Assembly (NCBI RefSeq): GCF_000719705.1
Contig: NZ_JOHO01000015.1
Span: 1 to 64,000, forward strand
Direction: 5' to 3'
DNA from: Streptomyces sp. NRRL S-350
GTDB lineage: Bacteria; Actinomycetota; Actinomycetes; Streptomycetales; Streptomycetaceae
Length of the DNA: 64,000 bases
Of this stretch, positions 19,338 through 31,212 are shown piece after piece. The number at the start of each line of letters is the position of its first letter. Positions within the stretch are counted from its first letter, which is position 1. The notes under the pieces are model-generated. The model did not search any database, was not told the origin of the DNA, and saw nothing but the letters and a program-made list of their open reading frames with translations. The position numbers and the translations under genes are program-made.

Positions 19338-20318
19338 TCAGTTCATCGCCATCTCGTCGGTGAGGCTGGCCTCGGTGCTCGGCAGGCCGAGCTCGGAGGC
19401 GCGCTTGTCGGCCATCGCCAGCAGCCGGCGGATCCGCCCGGCCACCGCGTCCTTGGTCAGCGGCGGGTCGGCGAGCGCGCCCAGCTCCTCCAGCGAGGCC
19501 TGCTTGTGCTGCATCCGCAGCTGGCCGGCCGCGGCCAGGTGCTCGGGCACCTCCTCCCCGAGGATCTCCAGCGCGCGCTGCACCCGGGCGCCGGCCGCCA
19601 CCGCGGCGCGGGCGGAGCGGCGCAGGTTGGCGTCGTCGAAGTTGGCGAGCCGGTTGGCGGTGGCCCGCACCTCGCGCCGCATCCGGCGCTCCTCCCAGGC
19701 GAGCACCGACTCGTGGGCGCCCAGGCGGGTAAGCAGTGCGCCGATCGCGTCGCCGTCGCGGATGACCACCCGGTCCACGCCGCGGACCTCGCGGGCCTTG
19801 GCCGGGATGCCCAGCCGGCGGGCCGCGCCGACCAGGGCCAGCGCCGCCTCGGAGCCGGGGCAGGTGATCTCCAGGGAGGAGGAGCGGCCCGGCTCGGTGA
19901 GCGAGCCGTGCGCCAGGAAGGCCCCGCGCCAGGCCGCCTCGGCGTCGCAGGTGGCGCCGGAGACGACCGCCGGGGGCAGGCCCCGGATCGGGCGCCCGCG
20001 GCCGTCCACCAGGCCGGTCTGGCGCGCGAGCAGTTCGCCGTCCTTGACGACGCGGACCACGAAGCGGCTGCCGCGGCGCAGCCCGCCCGGGGCCATCACC
20101 ACCAGGTCGGAGGAGTGCCCGAAGATCTCCAGGAGGTCCTTGCGCAGCCGCCGTGCCGCCGCTCCGGTGTCCAGCTCCGCCTCGATCACGATGCGGCCGC
20201 TCACGATGTGCAGCCCACCCGCGAACCGCAGGATCGCCGACACCTCCGCCTTGCGACAGCAGGCCCGGGTGACCGGGAGCCGGCTGATCTCGTCCTTCAC
20301 CGCTGGAGTCATCGCCAT
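19338..20318 (-). CDS. whiA: sporulation regulator WhiA
   Basis: 326 aa. LAGLIDADG-like N-terminal domain ([19 protein letters not shown]) followed by a helix-turn-helix region ([24 protein letters not shown]). With WhiB it controls the switch from hyphal growth to sporulation septation in Streptomyces. Its start overlaps the yvcK stop by 10 bp. The order uvrC-rapZ-yvcK-whiA is strongly conserved in actinobacteria. Confidence 0.96.
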   Translation of the reverse strand: MAMTPAVKDEISRLPVTRACCRKAEVSAILRFAGGLHIVSGRIVIEAELDTGAAARRLRKDLLEIFGHSSDLVVMAPGGLRRGSRFVVRVVKDGELLARQTGLVDGRGRPIRGLPPAVVSGATCDAEAAWRGAFLAHGSLTEPGRSSSLEITCPGSEAALALVGAARRLGIPAKAREVRGVDRVVIRDGDAIGALLTRLGAHESVLAWEERRMRREVRATANRLANFDDANLRRSARAAVAAGARVQRALEILGEEVPEHLAAAGQLRMQHKQASLEELGALADPPLTKDAVAGRIRRLLAMADKRASELGLPSTEASLTDEMAMN

Positions 20319-21412
20319 GGCCCGATCCTTCCATGTGTCCGGAAAATCCGGTCGTACGCTGCCGCCAACAGCTCGGGGTCGTGTCGCGGCGTGCCGTCGG
20401 TGCGGGCCACCGAACCGAGCACCAGGGCGGCGCCCATCCGCTCGGCCGCCTTCTCCAGGCCGGCGAGGTCCGCCTGGCCGAAGGCGCCGCCGGTGACGGC
20501 CCGCTCGTCCACCAGGATCGCATCCACCGCGAGCTCCGGAGCGTGGTCGGCGATGACCTCCAGGTGGCGCTGCGGGGTGAAGCCCTCGGTCTCACCGGGC
20601 TGGGGGGCCAGGTTCAGGGTGAGCAGGCGGCGGGCGCGGGTCTCGGTGAGCGCCTTGGCCAGCTCGGGCACCAGCAGGTGCGGCAGCACGCTGGTGAACC
20701 AGGAGCCCGGGCCGAGCACCACCCAGTCCGCCTCGCGGACGGCGGTGACCGCCTCCGGGACGGCCGGCGGCCCGTCCGGCAGCAGCCGGATCGACTGGAC
20801 GGTGCCGGGGGTCACCGCGACGTGGGCCTGGCCGCGGACGGCCGACACCTCGCCGGGGCGCCGCGGGTCGTGGCCGCGGACGGTGGCCTCGATGTCCAGC
20901 GGCACCGCCGACATCGGCAGCACCCGACCCTGGACGTTGAGCAGCCGGCCGACCCAGTCCAGGGCCGCCACCGGGTCGCCCAGCTTCTCCCAGAGCGCGA
21001 CGATCAGCAGGTTGCCGACGGCGTGGCCGCCGAGCTCGCCGTTGCCGGTGAAGCGCTGCTGGATCACCTCGGACCACGTGCGGCCCCAGTCGTCGTCCCC
21101 GCACAGCGCGGCCAGCGCCTTGCGCAGGTCACCGGGGGGCAGTACGCCGAGCTCGGTGCGCAGCCGTCCGCTGGAGCCGCCGTCGTCGGCGACGGTGACC
21201 ACCGCGGTGAGGTCACTGGTGAGCCGGCGCAGGGCGGACAGCGAGGCGGACAGGCCCTGGCCGCCGCCGAGCGCGGTGATCCGGGGCGCCGGGTTGGCGC
21301 GGGCGGGACCGCTGCGCGGACGGCTCGGCGCCGTGGGCCGGGCCGGGCTGCCCGCCCGGTCACCGGTCCTGCTCTGCGGCTGCCGCCCGGGCACGTATCC
21401 CGCCACACTCAC
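20309..21412 (-). CDS. yvcK: YvcK/GlmR family protein (CofD-like)
   Basis: 367 aa. The CofD-like core begins with [16 protein letters not shown] and continues with [15 protein letters not shown] and [13 protein letters not shown], the UDP-sugar/nucleotide-binding segments. The first 40 residues are Pro/Arg-rich and variable. YvcK proteins tie carbon flow to cell-wall precursor synthesis. GTG start preceded by GGAGGAA. Overlaps whiA, with a 59-bp gap to rapZ. Confidence 0.93.
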   Translation of the reverse strand: MSVAGYVPGRQPQSRTGDRAGSPARPTAPSRPRSGPARANPAPRITALGGGQGLSASLSALRRLTSDLTAVVTVADDGGSSGRLRTELGVLPPGDLRKALAALCGDDDWGRTWSEVIQQRFTGNGELGGHAVGNLLIVALWEKLGDPVAALDWVGRLLNVQGRVLPMSAVPLDIEATVRGHDPRRPGEVSAVRGQAHVAVTPGTVQSIRLLPDGPPAVPEAVTAVREADWVVLGPGSWFTSVLPHLLVPELAKALTETRARRLLTLNLAPQPGETEGFTPQRHLEVIADHAPELAVDAILVDERAVTGGAFGQADLAGLEKAAERMGAALVLGSVARTDGTPRHDPELLAAAYDRIFRTHGRIGPWR

Positions 21413-21471
21413 CTCGCGTTCCTCCGGCCCGCCGTCCGCTCCACCGGCGGGGCCCGGCAGGGAAGGCGGGG

Positions 21472-22356
21472 CTACTCCCGTCCCATGTCACGGTGGACGA
21501 GCACCGTCTCGACTCCGTCGGCGATGAGACGCTTGGTCAGACGCTCGGACATGGCGACGCTACGGTGCTTGCCACCGGTGCAGCCTACGGCAAGCGTCAT
21601 GTAGCGCTTCCCCTCGCGCCGGTACCCCTCGGTGACGATGCGCAGCAGCTCCGCGTAACCGTCCAGGAACTCGTTGGCGCCGGGCTGCTGGAACACGTAC
21701 GCGGCGACGTCCACGTCGGTGCCGGTGCGGGCCCGCAGCTCGGGCACCCAGTGCGGGTTGGGCAGGAAGCGGCAGTCCACCACGAGGTCGGCGTCGACCG
21801 GCAGGCCGTACTTGAAGCCGAAGGACATCACGGTGGCGCGCAGCTCGGGCTCGTCGTGGTCGGCGAACTGGGCGTCCAGCTTGGCGCGCAGCTGGTGCAC
21901 GTTGAGGTTGGAGGTGTCGATCACCAGGTCCGCTTCGCCGCGCAGGTCGCGCAGCAGGTCGCGCTCCTGGGCGATGCCGTCCACGATCCGGCCGTCGGCC
22001 TGCAGGGGGTGCGGGCGGCGCACGCTCTCGAAGCGGCGCACCAGCGCCTCGTCGGAGGAGTCGAGGAAGACGACCCGGAGCCGGACGCCGCGCTTCTCCA
22101 ACTCGTCGAGCGAGGTGAGCAGGTCGTCGAAGAACTGGCGGCCCCGGACGTCCACCACCACGCCGATCCGGGCGACGTTGCCCTGGGAGCGGGCGCCCAG
22201 GTCGACCATGGTCGGGATCAGGGCCGGCGGCAGGTTGTCCACCACGAACCAGCCGAGGTCCTCCAGGCACTTGGCGGCGGTGGAGCGGCCGGCTCCGGAC
22301 ATGCCGGAGATGATCACCAGCTCCGGCGCGTTCTCGGCCACGTCTGACACGGTCAC
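21472..22356 (-). CDS. rapZ: RNase adapter RapZ-like nucleotide-binding protein
   Basis: 294 aa. P-loop GMSGAGRSTAAKCLED near the N-terminus, the Walker B-like FLDSSDEALVRRF, and the C-terminal domain with AVGCTGGKHRSVAMSE. In enterobacteria RapZ steers small-RNA decay; the actinobacterial role is less clear. The start at 22356 forms a GTGA overlap with a possible 41-aa frame upstream. GGGGAA is the ribosome site. Confidence 0.94.
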   Translation of the reverse strand: MTVSDVAENAPELVIISGMSGAGRSTAAKCLEDLGWFVVDNLPPALIPTMVDLGARSQGNVARIGVVVDVRGRQFFDDLLTSLDELEKRGVRLRVVFLDSSDEALVRRFESVRRPHPLQADGRIVDGIAQERDLLRDLRGEADLVIDTSNLNVHQLRAKLDAQFADHDEPELRATVMSFGFKYGLPVDADLVVDCRFLPNPHWVPELRARTGTDVDVAAYVFQQPGANEFLDGYAELLRIVTEGYRREGKRYMTLAVGCTGGKHRSVAMSERLTKRLIADGVETVLVHRDMGRE

Positions 22357-22478
22357 TTCGGTTCCCCGCTCTCGGTCTTTCTGCTGGGGAGAACGCGCAC
22401 GGCTCGGCCGCCCTTCCCCGGCCCGGGCAGGCGGGCGGGGCCGGGGCACACCGGCTGACGGGCGGCGTCGGCCGTCAT
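22353..22478 (-). CDS. possible 41-aa coupled small protein
   Basis: Short frame that fills the gap between uvrC and rapZ. Its ATG overlaps the uvrC stop (ATGA at 22475-22478) and its TGA overlaps the rapZ GTG (GTGA at 22353-22356). It would encode a basic, Pro/Gly-rich peptide. The double overlap suggests translation through it, perhaps only to couple rapZ to uvrC. No homologue is recognised and it could be chance. Confidence 0.4.
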   Translation of the reverse strand: MTADAARQPVCPGPARLPGPGKGGRAVRVLPSRKTESGEPK

Positions 22479-24580
22479 GGCGTCTCCTGGGATGGTGCGG
22501 TCCGGGGTGCTGCTGCCGCCGGCTCGGCGGCGGGGTCGGCCCCGTCCTCGATGATCTCGCCGGTCGCGGTGTTGATTGCGGGTGCGGCGGGTGTACGGGA
22601 CGACAACGCCGCCGCAACGGTCTCCGCGGTGCGGCGTCCGATGCCGGGTACCGCGCAGAGCTCGTCCACGGTGGCGGCCCTGAGCTTCTTCAGCGAGCCG
22701 AAGTGCTTGAGCAGCGCCTGGCGGCGAGTCTCGCCGAGCCCCGGGACGGAGTCCAGTTCCCCGGCGGTGAGTCGCTTGGAACGCTTGTTGCGCTGGTAGC
22801 CGATCGCGAAGCGGTGGGCTTCGTCGCGCACCCGCTGGAGCAGGTAGAGGCCCTCGCTGGAGCGGGGCAGCACCACCGGGTCCTCCTCGCCGGGCAGCCA
22901 GACCTCCTCCAGGCGCTTGGCCAGGCCGCACAGCGCGACGTCGTCGATGCCGAGTTCGTCCAGGGCGCGCTTGGCGGCGGCGACCTGCGGCCGGCCGCCG
23001 TCGACCACGAGCAGTTGGGGCGGGTAGGCGAAGCGCTTGGGGCGGCCGTCCTCCTCCCGGGCTCCGCCGCCGGGCGTCGGCGCCTCGGGTTCGGCCGTGC
23101 CGGGCGTCGCCGTGCCGGGCCCGTCGGTGCCGGCCTCGTCGGTGCCGGGCTCGTCGTCCTCGGGGACGGCCCACTCGCCGGTCTGCTCGCGTTCCTGGAG
23201 GTAGCGGCGGAAGCGGCGGCTGATCACCTCGTGCATCGAGCGGACGTCGTCCTGGCCCGCGAAGCCCCTGATCTGGAAGCGCCGGTACTCGCTCTTGCGG
23301 GCCAGGCCGTCCTCGAACACGACCATGGACGCGACCACGTCCTCGCCCTGCAGGTGGGAGATGTCGTAGCACTCGATCCGCAGCGGGACGGAGTCCAGCT
23401 CCAGCGCGTCGGCGATCTCCTGCAGGGCGCGGCTGCGGGTGGTGAGGTCGGAGGCACGCTTGGTCTTGTGCAGCGCGAGCGCCTGCTGGGCGTTGCGCTG
23501 CACGGTGGCCATCAGGTCCTTCTTGTCGCCGCGCTGCGGGATGCGCAGGTCGACCTGGCTGCCGCGCAGGCCGCCCAGCCACTCCCGCACCGGCTCGACC
23601 GGGTCGGGCAGGGCGGGGACGAGCACCTCGCGCGGGACGGACTCGCCGCCGCCGTAGAGCTGCTGGAGGGCGTGCTCGACCAGGCCGGCGGTGTCCACGT
23701 CCTCGACCTTGTCGGTGACCCAGCCGCGCTGGCCGCGCACCCGGCCGCCGCGGACGTGGAAGATCTGCACGGCGGCTTCGAGTTCGTCCTCGGCGACGGC
23801 CAGCAGGTCGGCGTCGGTGGCGTCGGCGAGCACGATGGCGTTCTTCTCCATCGCGCGCTTGAGGGCGCCGATGTCGTCCCGCAGCCGGGCCGCCCTCTCG
23901 TACTCCAGCTCGGCCGCGGCCTCCTGCATCTGCTCTTCCAGGCGGCGCAGGTAGTTGCCGGTGCGCCCGGCCATGAAGTCGCAGAAGTCCTCGGCCAGCG
24001 CCAGGTGTTCGTCCGCCGAGACCTTGCCGACGCAGGGTGCGGCGCACTTGCCGATGTAGCCGAGCAGGCAGGGCCGGCCGACCTGCCGGGCACGCTTGAA
24101 GACGCCGTTGGAACAGGTGCGGACGGGGAAGACGCGCAGCAGCAGGTCGACCGTCTCGCGGATCGCCCAGGCGTGCCCGTACGGGCCGAAGTAGCGCACG
24201 CCCTTCTTGTGTGCCCCGCGCATCACCTGGACCCGCGGGTACTCCTCGTTGAGGGTGACGGCGAGTTCCGGATAGCTCTTGTCGTCCCGGTACTTGACGT
24301 TGAACCGCGGGTCGAACTCCTTGATCCAGGAGTACTCCAGCTGGAGCGCCTCGACCTCGGTGCCGACCACGGTCCACTCCACCGAGGCGGCGGTGGTGAC
24401 CATGGTCGCGGTGCGCGGGTGCAGGCCGGCCAGGTCCTGGAAGTAGGACGACAGGCGCGGCCGCAGGCTCTTGGCCTTCCCGACGTAGATGACCCGGCCG
24501 TGGGCGTCGCGGAACTTGTAGACGCCCGGGGAGACCGGGATCGACCCGGGCGCCGGGCGGTAGGTGCTCGGGTCAGCCAT
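22475..24580 (-). CDS. uvrC: excinuclease ABC subunit C
   Basis: 701 aa. Makes both incisions in nucleotide excision repair. GIY-YIG domain at the N-terminus ([22 protein letters not shown]), Cys-rich [24 protein letters not shown] region, UVR motif ([20 protein letters not shown]), the RNase H-like half ([21 protein letters not shown]), and C-terminal tandem helix-hairpin-helix ([19 protein letters not shown]). A repetitive Gly-Thr-Pro insertion of about 35 residues lies before [10 protein letters not shown]. Confidence 0.97.
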   Translation of the reverse strand: MADPSTYRPAPGSIPVSPGVYKFRDAHGRVIYVGKAKSLRPRLSSYFQDLAGLHPRTATMVTTAASVEWTVVGTEVEALQLEYSWIKEFDPRFNVKYRDDKSYPELAVTLNEEYPRVQVMRGAHKKGVRYFGPYGHAWAIRETVDLLLRVFPVRTCSNGVFKRARQVGRPCLLGYIGKCAAPCVGKVSADEHLALAEDFCDFMAGRTGNYLRRLEEQMQEAAAELEYERAARLRDDIGALKRAMEKNAIVLADATDADLLAVAEDELEAAVQIFHVRGGRVRGQRGWVTDKVEDVDTAGLVEHALQQLYGGGESVPREVLVPALPDPVEPVREWLGGLRGSQVDLRIPQRGDKKDLMATVQRNAQQALALHKTKRASDLTTRSRALQEIADALELDSVPLRIECYDISHLQGEDVVASMVVFEDGLARKSEYRRFQIRGFAGQDDVRSMHEVISRRFRRYLQEREQTGEWAVPEDDEPGTDEAGTDGPGTATPGTAEPEAPTPGGGAREEDGRPKRFAYPPQLLVVDGGRPQVAAAKRALDELGIDDVALCGLAKRLEEVWLPGEEDPVVLPRSSEGLYLLQRVRDEAHRFAIGYQRNKRSKRLTAGELDSVPGLGETRRQALLKHFGSLKKLRAATVDELCAVPGIGRRTAETVAAALSSRTPAAPAINTATGEIIEDGADPAAEPAAAAPRTAPSQETP

Positions 24581-24646
24581 GGGTCCACCGTACCGACAGG
24601 GAGCGGGGGTGCGGAGGGGAGATCGACTCGGTGGTGCTCAACTGCT

Positions 24647-25093
24647 TCAGCTCGGGGTCACCTTGAGGTTCCCGCCCTCGACCGTGACGGTGTAGGCGGG
24701 CAGCGGGGAGGGGGCCGGGCCGTCCTGCACGGCGCCGTCGGCGACGCCGAAGCGGCTGCCGTGGCAGGGGCACTGGATCTGCTGGTTCTTCACCTGGTCC
24801 ACGATGCAGCCGGCGTGGGTGCACTTGGCGCTGAACGCCTTGTACTGCCCGGCGGTCGGCTGGGTGACGACGATCTTCTGCTCGCGGAAGACCTTGCCGC
24901 CGCCCTCCGGCACGGCCGAGGCCGGACCGAGGTCCACCGGGCCCTTGGGGGCGCTGCTCGCGCCGGAGGAGGAGGACGACGACGAGCCGCAGCCGGCGAC
25001 CGCCACGGTGCCGCCGGCCGCCAGCACGGCCGCGGCCCCGCAGAGCAGGGTGCGGCGGGAGGCGGTGGGGCTCGTCTCGGGGGCCTCGGACAT
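24647..25093 (-). CDS. Rieske [2Fe-2S] lipoprotein
   Basis: 148 aa. Twin-Arg signal (SRRTLLCGAAAVLAAG) ending in a lipobox-like VAGC, then a run of seven Ser, then a Rieske fold with both cluster motifs, CTHAGC and CPCHGS. Expected to be exported folded by Tat and anchored by lipid on the outer face of the membrane. The redox partner is unknown. Start at 25093 follows AGGAG. It sits between uvrC and uvrA on the same strand. Confidence 0.88.
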   Translation of the reverse strand: MSEAPETSPTASRRTLLCGAAAVLAAGGTVAVAGCGSSSSSSSGASSAPKGPVDLGPASAVPEGGGKVFREQKIVVTQPTAGQYKAFSAKCTHAGCIVDQVKNQQIQCPCHGSRFGVADGAVQDGPAPSPLPAYTVTVEGGNLKVTPS

Positions 25094-25201
25094 CGGTGCG
25101 CTCCTACGGTTGCTGCTGCGAGGGACCACGGAATTCTATGCCGCGCGCACCCCGCCGCTCCCGGGGTTCGGCGGGCCCGGGAGCGGCGGGGTGGACGGCA
25201 C

Positions 25202-28114
<2,913 letters not shown>

Positions 28115-28391
28115 TGCTTCTGGCGCCTTTCTCCGGGGCGAGAGGGCTTGCGGTGAGATTCGGTACTTCTTCCAGGATGCGGCAGCCAGCCTATAGCTCA
28201 GACGTTCGAATCTCGACTCTGTCCAGCCGGGACCACCCGAACGAGTGATGTCGAAGCCCGGACCGTCCGCACCCGCACCGTCCGCTTATCCCGAAAACCC
28301 CTGCTCAGCGCCCGAAGTCGGCGATAGCGTCGACTGGTCAACGAGCGAAGCCCCCCGCGGGCAACGCGTCGTCTCACAGAAGGCAGATTCG

Positions 28392-29126
28392 ATGACCGAC
28401 CCGCAGTCCGCCGCCGCCTCCGCCGCCTCCTGGCTCGACCAGGTCGAGGAGAGCACCCAGCGACTGTTGCAGACCGCCTCCGAGCTGAAGCCCGAGGCCG
28501 TCACCGAACCCTCCGCCCTCCCCGGCTGGACCCGCGGCCACGTGCTGGCCCACCTCGCCCGCAACGCCGACTCCCTGGTCAACCTCCTCGACGGCGCCCG
28601 CACCGGCACCGACATCCCGCAGTACGCGAGCGGCGAGGCCCGCGACCGGGACATCGAGCGCGACGCGCCCCGCCCGCTCGACGTCCACCTCGCCGACCTG
28701 CGCGCCTCGCACGCCCGCTTCGCCGAAGCCGCCGCCCTGATGACCCCCGAGGCCTGGGCCGCGACCGTCAAGCACCGTTTTGGCTACCTCTTCCCCGCCT
28801 CCGACATCCCGCACAAGCGCCTGCTCGAGCTGGAGTACCACCACGTCGACCTGGACGCCGGCCACACCCCGGCCCAGTGGCCGGAGTCCTTCGCGGTGGC
28901 CCAGTTCCACAAGCTCGCCGACGGGCTGTCCGACGCCGGCCTCTCCGCCGTCGAGCTGATCGCGGACGACACCGAGGACCGCGCCGTGATCGGCACCGGC
29001 GAGGCCGCGCTGACCGTCCGGGGCCCGGTCCGGGCGCTCACCGCCTGGCTGTCGGGCCGCTCCGACGGCGCGAACCTGCGCCGCACCCCCGACACCGCGC
29101 TCCCCCCGCTTCCCCCGATGGGCTGA
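28392..29126 (+). CDS. maleylpyruvate isomerase family, mycothiol-dependent-type protein
   Basis: 244 aa. The N-terminal DinB-like four-helix fold has the metal-binding pattern LPGWTRGHVLAHLARNADSL and later ELEYHHVDLDAGH, giving the three His/Asp ligands of the family. Such enzymes use mycothiol, the actinobacterial thiol. Start at 28392 with GAAGG upstream. A -10-like TAGCGT lies about 65 bp upstream. A metallo-beta-lactamase gene follows after 45 bp, suggesting a thiol-dependent detoxification pair. Confidence 0.82.
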   Translation: MTDPQSAAASAASWLDQVEESTQRLLQTASELKPEAVTEPSALPGWTRGHVLAHLARNADSLVNLLDGARTGTDIPQYASGEARDRDIERDAPRPLDVHLADLRASHARFAEAAALMTPEAWAATVKHRFGYLFPASDIPHKRLLELEYHHVDLDAGHTPAQWPESFAVAQFHKLADGLSDAGLSAVELIADDTEDRAVIGTGEAALTVRGPVRALTAWLSGRSDGANLRRTPDTALPPLPPMG

Positions 29127-29171
29127 CGGCGCAAGGATGACCCCAGGAGCAACACGACGAGGAGCGGACGA

Positions 29172-29825
29172 ATGACGTACCACGGAGCGGTCAAGGTCGG
29201 CGGGCCGCCGGACATGCGGGAACTGGCCCACCTGATGATCACCAAGGTGGCCGTCGGCCCGTACAACAACAACGCGTACCTGCTGCGCTGCCGGGCCACC
29301 GACGAGCAGCTGCTGATCGACGCGGCCGCCGACGCACCGGTCCTGCTGGAGACCGTCGGAGACGAACTCGCCACCGTGGTCACCACCCACCGGCACCCCG
29401 ACCACTGGGGCGCACTGGCCGAGGTGGTCGCCACCACCGGCGCCCGCACCGCCGCGGGCGAACACGACGCCGAAGGCATCGAGGTGCCCACCGAGCTGCT
29501 GCTCGCCGACGGCGACAAGCTGCGGGTGGGCGAGGTCGAACTCACCGCCCGCCACCTCGTCGGCCACACGCCCGGCGCCATCGTGCTCATCTACGACGAC
29601 CCGCAGGGCCACCCGCACGTCTTCACCGGCGACTGCCTCTTCCCGGGCGGCGTCGGCAACACCTGGGGAGACCCGGAGGCCTTCAAGACGCTCTTCCGGG
29701 ACGTCAACGAGAAGATCTTCGACGTTCTCCCCGACGAGGCCTGGGTCTACCCCGGCCACGGCAACGACACCACCCTCGGCGCCGAGCGCCCCCACCTGGA
29801 GGAGTGGCGCGAGCGCGGCTGGTGA
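29172..29825 (+). CDS. metallo-beta-lactamase fold hydrolase, glyoxalase II-like
   Basis: 217 aa. Metal motif THRHPDHWGA, then HLVGHTPGAIVL, FTGDCLFPGG and a C-terminal YPGHGNDTTL, the full set of His/Asp ligands. Resembles hydroxyacylglutathione hydrolases, which in this organism would act on mycothiol esters. GAGGAG precedes the ATG. Downstream of the mycothiol-dependent-type gene; a strong terminator follows. Confidence 0.87.
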   Translation: MTYHGAVKVGGPPDMRELAHLMITKVAVGPYNNNAYLLRCRATDEQLLIDAAADAPVLLETVGDELATVVTTHRHPDHWGALAEVVATTGARTAAGEHDAEGIEVPTELLLADGDKLRVGEVELTARHLVGHTPGAIVLIYDDPQGHPHVFTGDCLFPGGVGNTWGDPEAFKTLFRDVNEKIFDVLPDEAWVYPGHGNDTTLGAERPHLEEWRERGW

Positions 29826-29848
29826 CCTGGCCTCCCGCCCGCGAACGG

Positions 29849-29888
29849 CCGAGGCCCCCACGACCGGATGCGGTCGTGGGGGCCTCGG
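29849..29888. terminator. bidirectional terminator, MBL gene / terC
   Basis: Perfect 18-bp stem (29849-29866 with 29871-29888) with a 4-nt loop between convergent genes. Confidence 0.88.
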
Positions 29889-29914
29889 GCTTCTCCCGGG
29901 GCGCCTCAGGCTCC

Positions 29915-30904
29915 TCAGGCGTCGAGCTTCTCGGGCTGCTCCACCGCCCGCTCGGCCCTCTCCGCCTTCTTGGAGGCCATCAGGCTGGTCACCGTCGTCA
30001 CGGCGAGGACGGCCACGATGACGCCGAGGGAGACCGGGATGCCGATCTCCGGGACGTGCGCACCGGCCTCGTGGGCGGCGTGCAGGACCAGCTTCACGCC
30101 GATGAAGCCGAGGATCACCGACAGGCCGTAGCTCAGGTGGACCAGCTTCTTCAGCAGGCCGCCGATCAGGAAGTACAGCTGGCGCAAGCCCATCAGCGCG
30201 AAGGCGTTGGCGGTGAAGACGACGTACGGGTCCTGGGTGAGGCCGAAGATGGCCGGGATCGAGTCCAGGGCGAACAGCACGTCCGTGGTGCCGATCGCCA
30301 GCATGACGATCAGCATCGGGGTCATCAGCCGGCGGCCGTTCTCCCGGACGAAGAGCTTCGTGCCGTGGTACTTGTCGGTCGACGGGAAGCGCTGCTCGAT
30401 GGACTTGAGCAGGCGGTTCTCCTCGAACTCGTCCTCCTCCTCGCCGGCCCGGGCCTCCTTGACCAGCTTCCAGGCCGTCCAGATCAGGAAGGCACCGAAG
30501 ATGAAGAACACCCAGGAGAACTGGGCGACCAGTGCCGCGCCGCCGGCGATGAACACCGCCCGGAGCACCAGCGCGATGACCACCCCGAACATCAGCACGC
30601 GCTGCTGGTAGATCCTGGGCACCGCGAACTTGCCCATGATCAGGATGAACACGAAGAGGTTGTCGACGCTGAGCGACTTCTCGGTGATGTAGCCGGCGAA
30701 GAACTCGCCAGCCGGCCGCCCGCCGGAGTGCCACCAGAGGAACCCGCCGAAGAGCACCGCCAGCGCGACCCAGACGGCCGTCCAGATCCCGGCCTCCTTG
30801 ATCGAGACCTCGTGCGGCTTGCGGCCCCCGATGAAGAAGTCGGCCACGACGAGTGCGATCAGCACACCGATCGTGGTGACCCACATGGTTACGGAAACGT
30901 CCAC
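29915..30904 (-). CDS. terC: TerC/Alx family membrane protein, probable manganese exporter
   Basis: 329 aa with about nine membrane segments. Shows the two acidic family motifs in membrane helices, SLSVDNLFVF and TTDVLFALDSIPAIF, and an acidic cytoplasmic loop (GEEEDEFEENR). Several TerC/Alx proteins export Mn2+ and some are linked to metalation of secreted proteins. GTG start with GGAGGAG 5 nt upstream. The leader is a manganese riboswitch, which supports a role in Mn2+ homeostasis rather than tellurite resistance. Confidence 0.93.
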   Translation of the reverse strand: MDVSVTMWVTTIGVLIALVVADFFIGGRKPHEVSIKEAGIWTAVWVALAVLFGGFLWWHSGGRPAGEFFAGYITEKSLSVDNLFVFILIMGKFAVPRIYQQRVLMFGVVIALVLRAVFIAGGAALVAQFSWVFFIFGAFLIWTAWKLVKEARAGEEEDEFEENRLLKSIEQRFPSTDKYHGTKLFVRENGRRLMTPMLIVMLAIGTTDVLFALDSIPAIFGLTQDPYVVFTANAFALMGLRQLYFLIGGLLKKLVHLSYGLSVILGFIGVKLVLHAAHEAGAHVPEIGIPVSLGVIVAVLAVTTVTSLMASKKAERAERAVEQPEKLDA

Positions 30905-30911
30905 TACTGCT

Positions 30912-30953
30912 CCTCCGGCAGGTAGGCGAGACAGTCATCGTCACTGCCGGAGG
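30912..30953 (-). promoter_or_regulatory. expression platform: Shine-Dalgarno-sequestering hairpin
   Basis: CCTCCGGCAG (30944-30953) and CTGCCGGAGG (30912-30921) are perfectly complementary. The second arm contains most of GGAGGAG, the terC ribosome site, 5 nt before the GTG. Confidence 0.75.
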
Positions 30954-31040
30954 TCTCTTCCGCCCGTCGGGCCAGCGCCCCGGGGTGCCATGACGGGCAC
31001 CCGTGATGACGGGGTCGGCTGTCGAGGAATACTCCCCTCC
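30949..31040 (-). promoter_or_regulatory. yybP-ykoY manganese riboswitch aptamer
   Basis: On the minus strand the leader begins GGAGGGGAGTATTCC and ends AGAGACCTCC, the conserved start and end of the yybP-ykoY aptamer, with GGAGG/CCTCC forming stem P1. Between them are two GC-rich helices. The 3' strand of P1 (30949-30953) is also part of a 10-bp stem (30944-30953 with 30912-30921) that hides the terC ribosome site. Mn2+ binding should favour P1 and expose the site. Confidence 0.85.
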
Positions 31041-31050
31041 ACTGCCATCC

Positions 31051-31080
31051 AGAGTAACAGGGAAGGCAAGGAAAGGTAAA
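31051..31080 (-). promoter_or_regulatory. candidate terC promoter
   Basis: Minus strand TTTACC and TACTCT, 18 nt apart. The predicted start, about 31044, falls just before the aptamer. The 31061-31098 stretch is unusually AT-rich with a repeated GGTAAAGAA. Confidence 0.5.
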
Positions 31081-31114
31081 GAAGGTAAAGAACGTCAAGG
31101 GTTGGGGGCCCACC

Positions 31115-31137
31115 GGCCCCGCAGGCCCCGCAGGCCC
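31115..31137. repeat. 9-bp tandem repeat GGCCCCGCA
   Basis: Two exact copies and a partial third, next to the 8-bp repeat array. Confidence 0.7.
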
Positions 31138-31185
31138 AGGAGGTCAGGAGGTCAGGAGGTCAGGAGGTCAGGAGGTCAGGGAGTC
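31138..31185. repeat. 8-bp tandem repeat AGGAGGTC
   Basis: Five exact copies and one altered copy between terD and the terC promoter. On the plus strand each copy is a perfect Shine-Dalgarno-like sequence, although no plus-strand gene follows. Confidence 0.9.
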
Positions 31186-31212
31186 TGGAGTTCGCGGACC
31201 CCGGGGCGGGGG

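Noticed and set aside
28195..28220. LexA/SOS box upstream of uvrA
   Set aside because: Only one half-site (TCGAAC on the minus strand) is present; the second half does not match, so an SOS box is not supported.
28190..28230. tRNA-like words TAGCTCAG and GTTCGAATC close together
   Set aside because: They resemble a D-arm and a T-loop, but they are adjacent with no anticodon arm, and the flanking bases do not form a T-stem or acceptor stem.
31115..31185. short CRISPR-like array
   Set aside because: The 8- and 9-bp units are head to tail without spacers and no cas gene is present.
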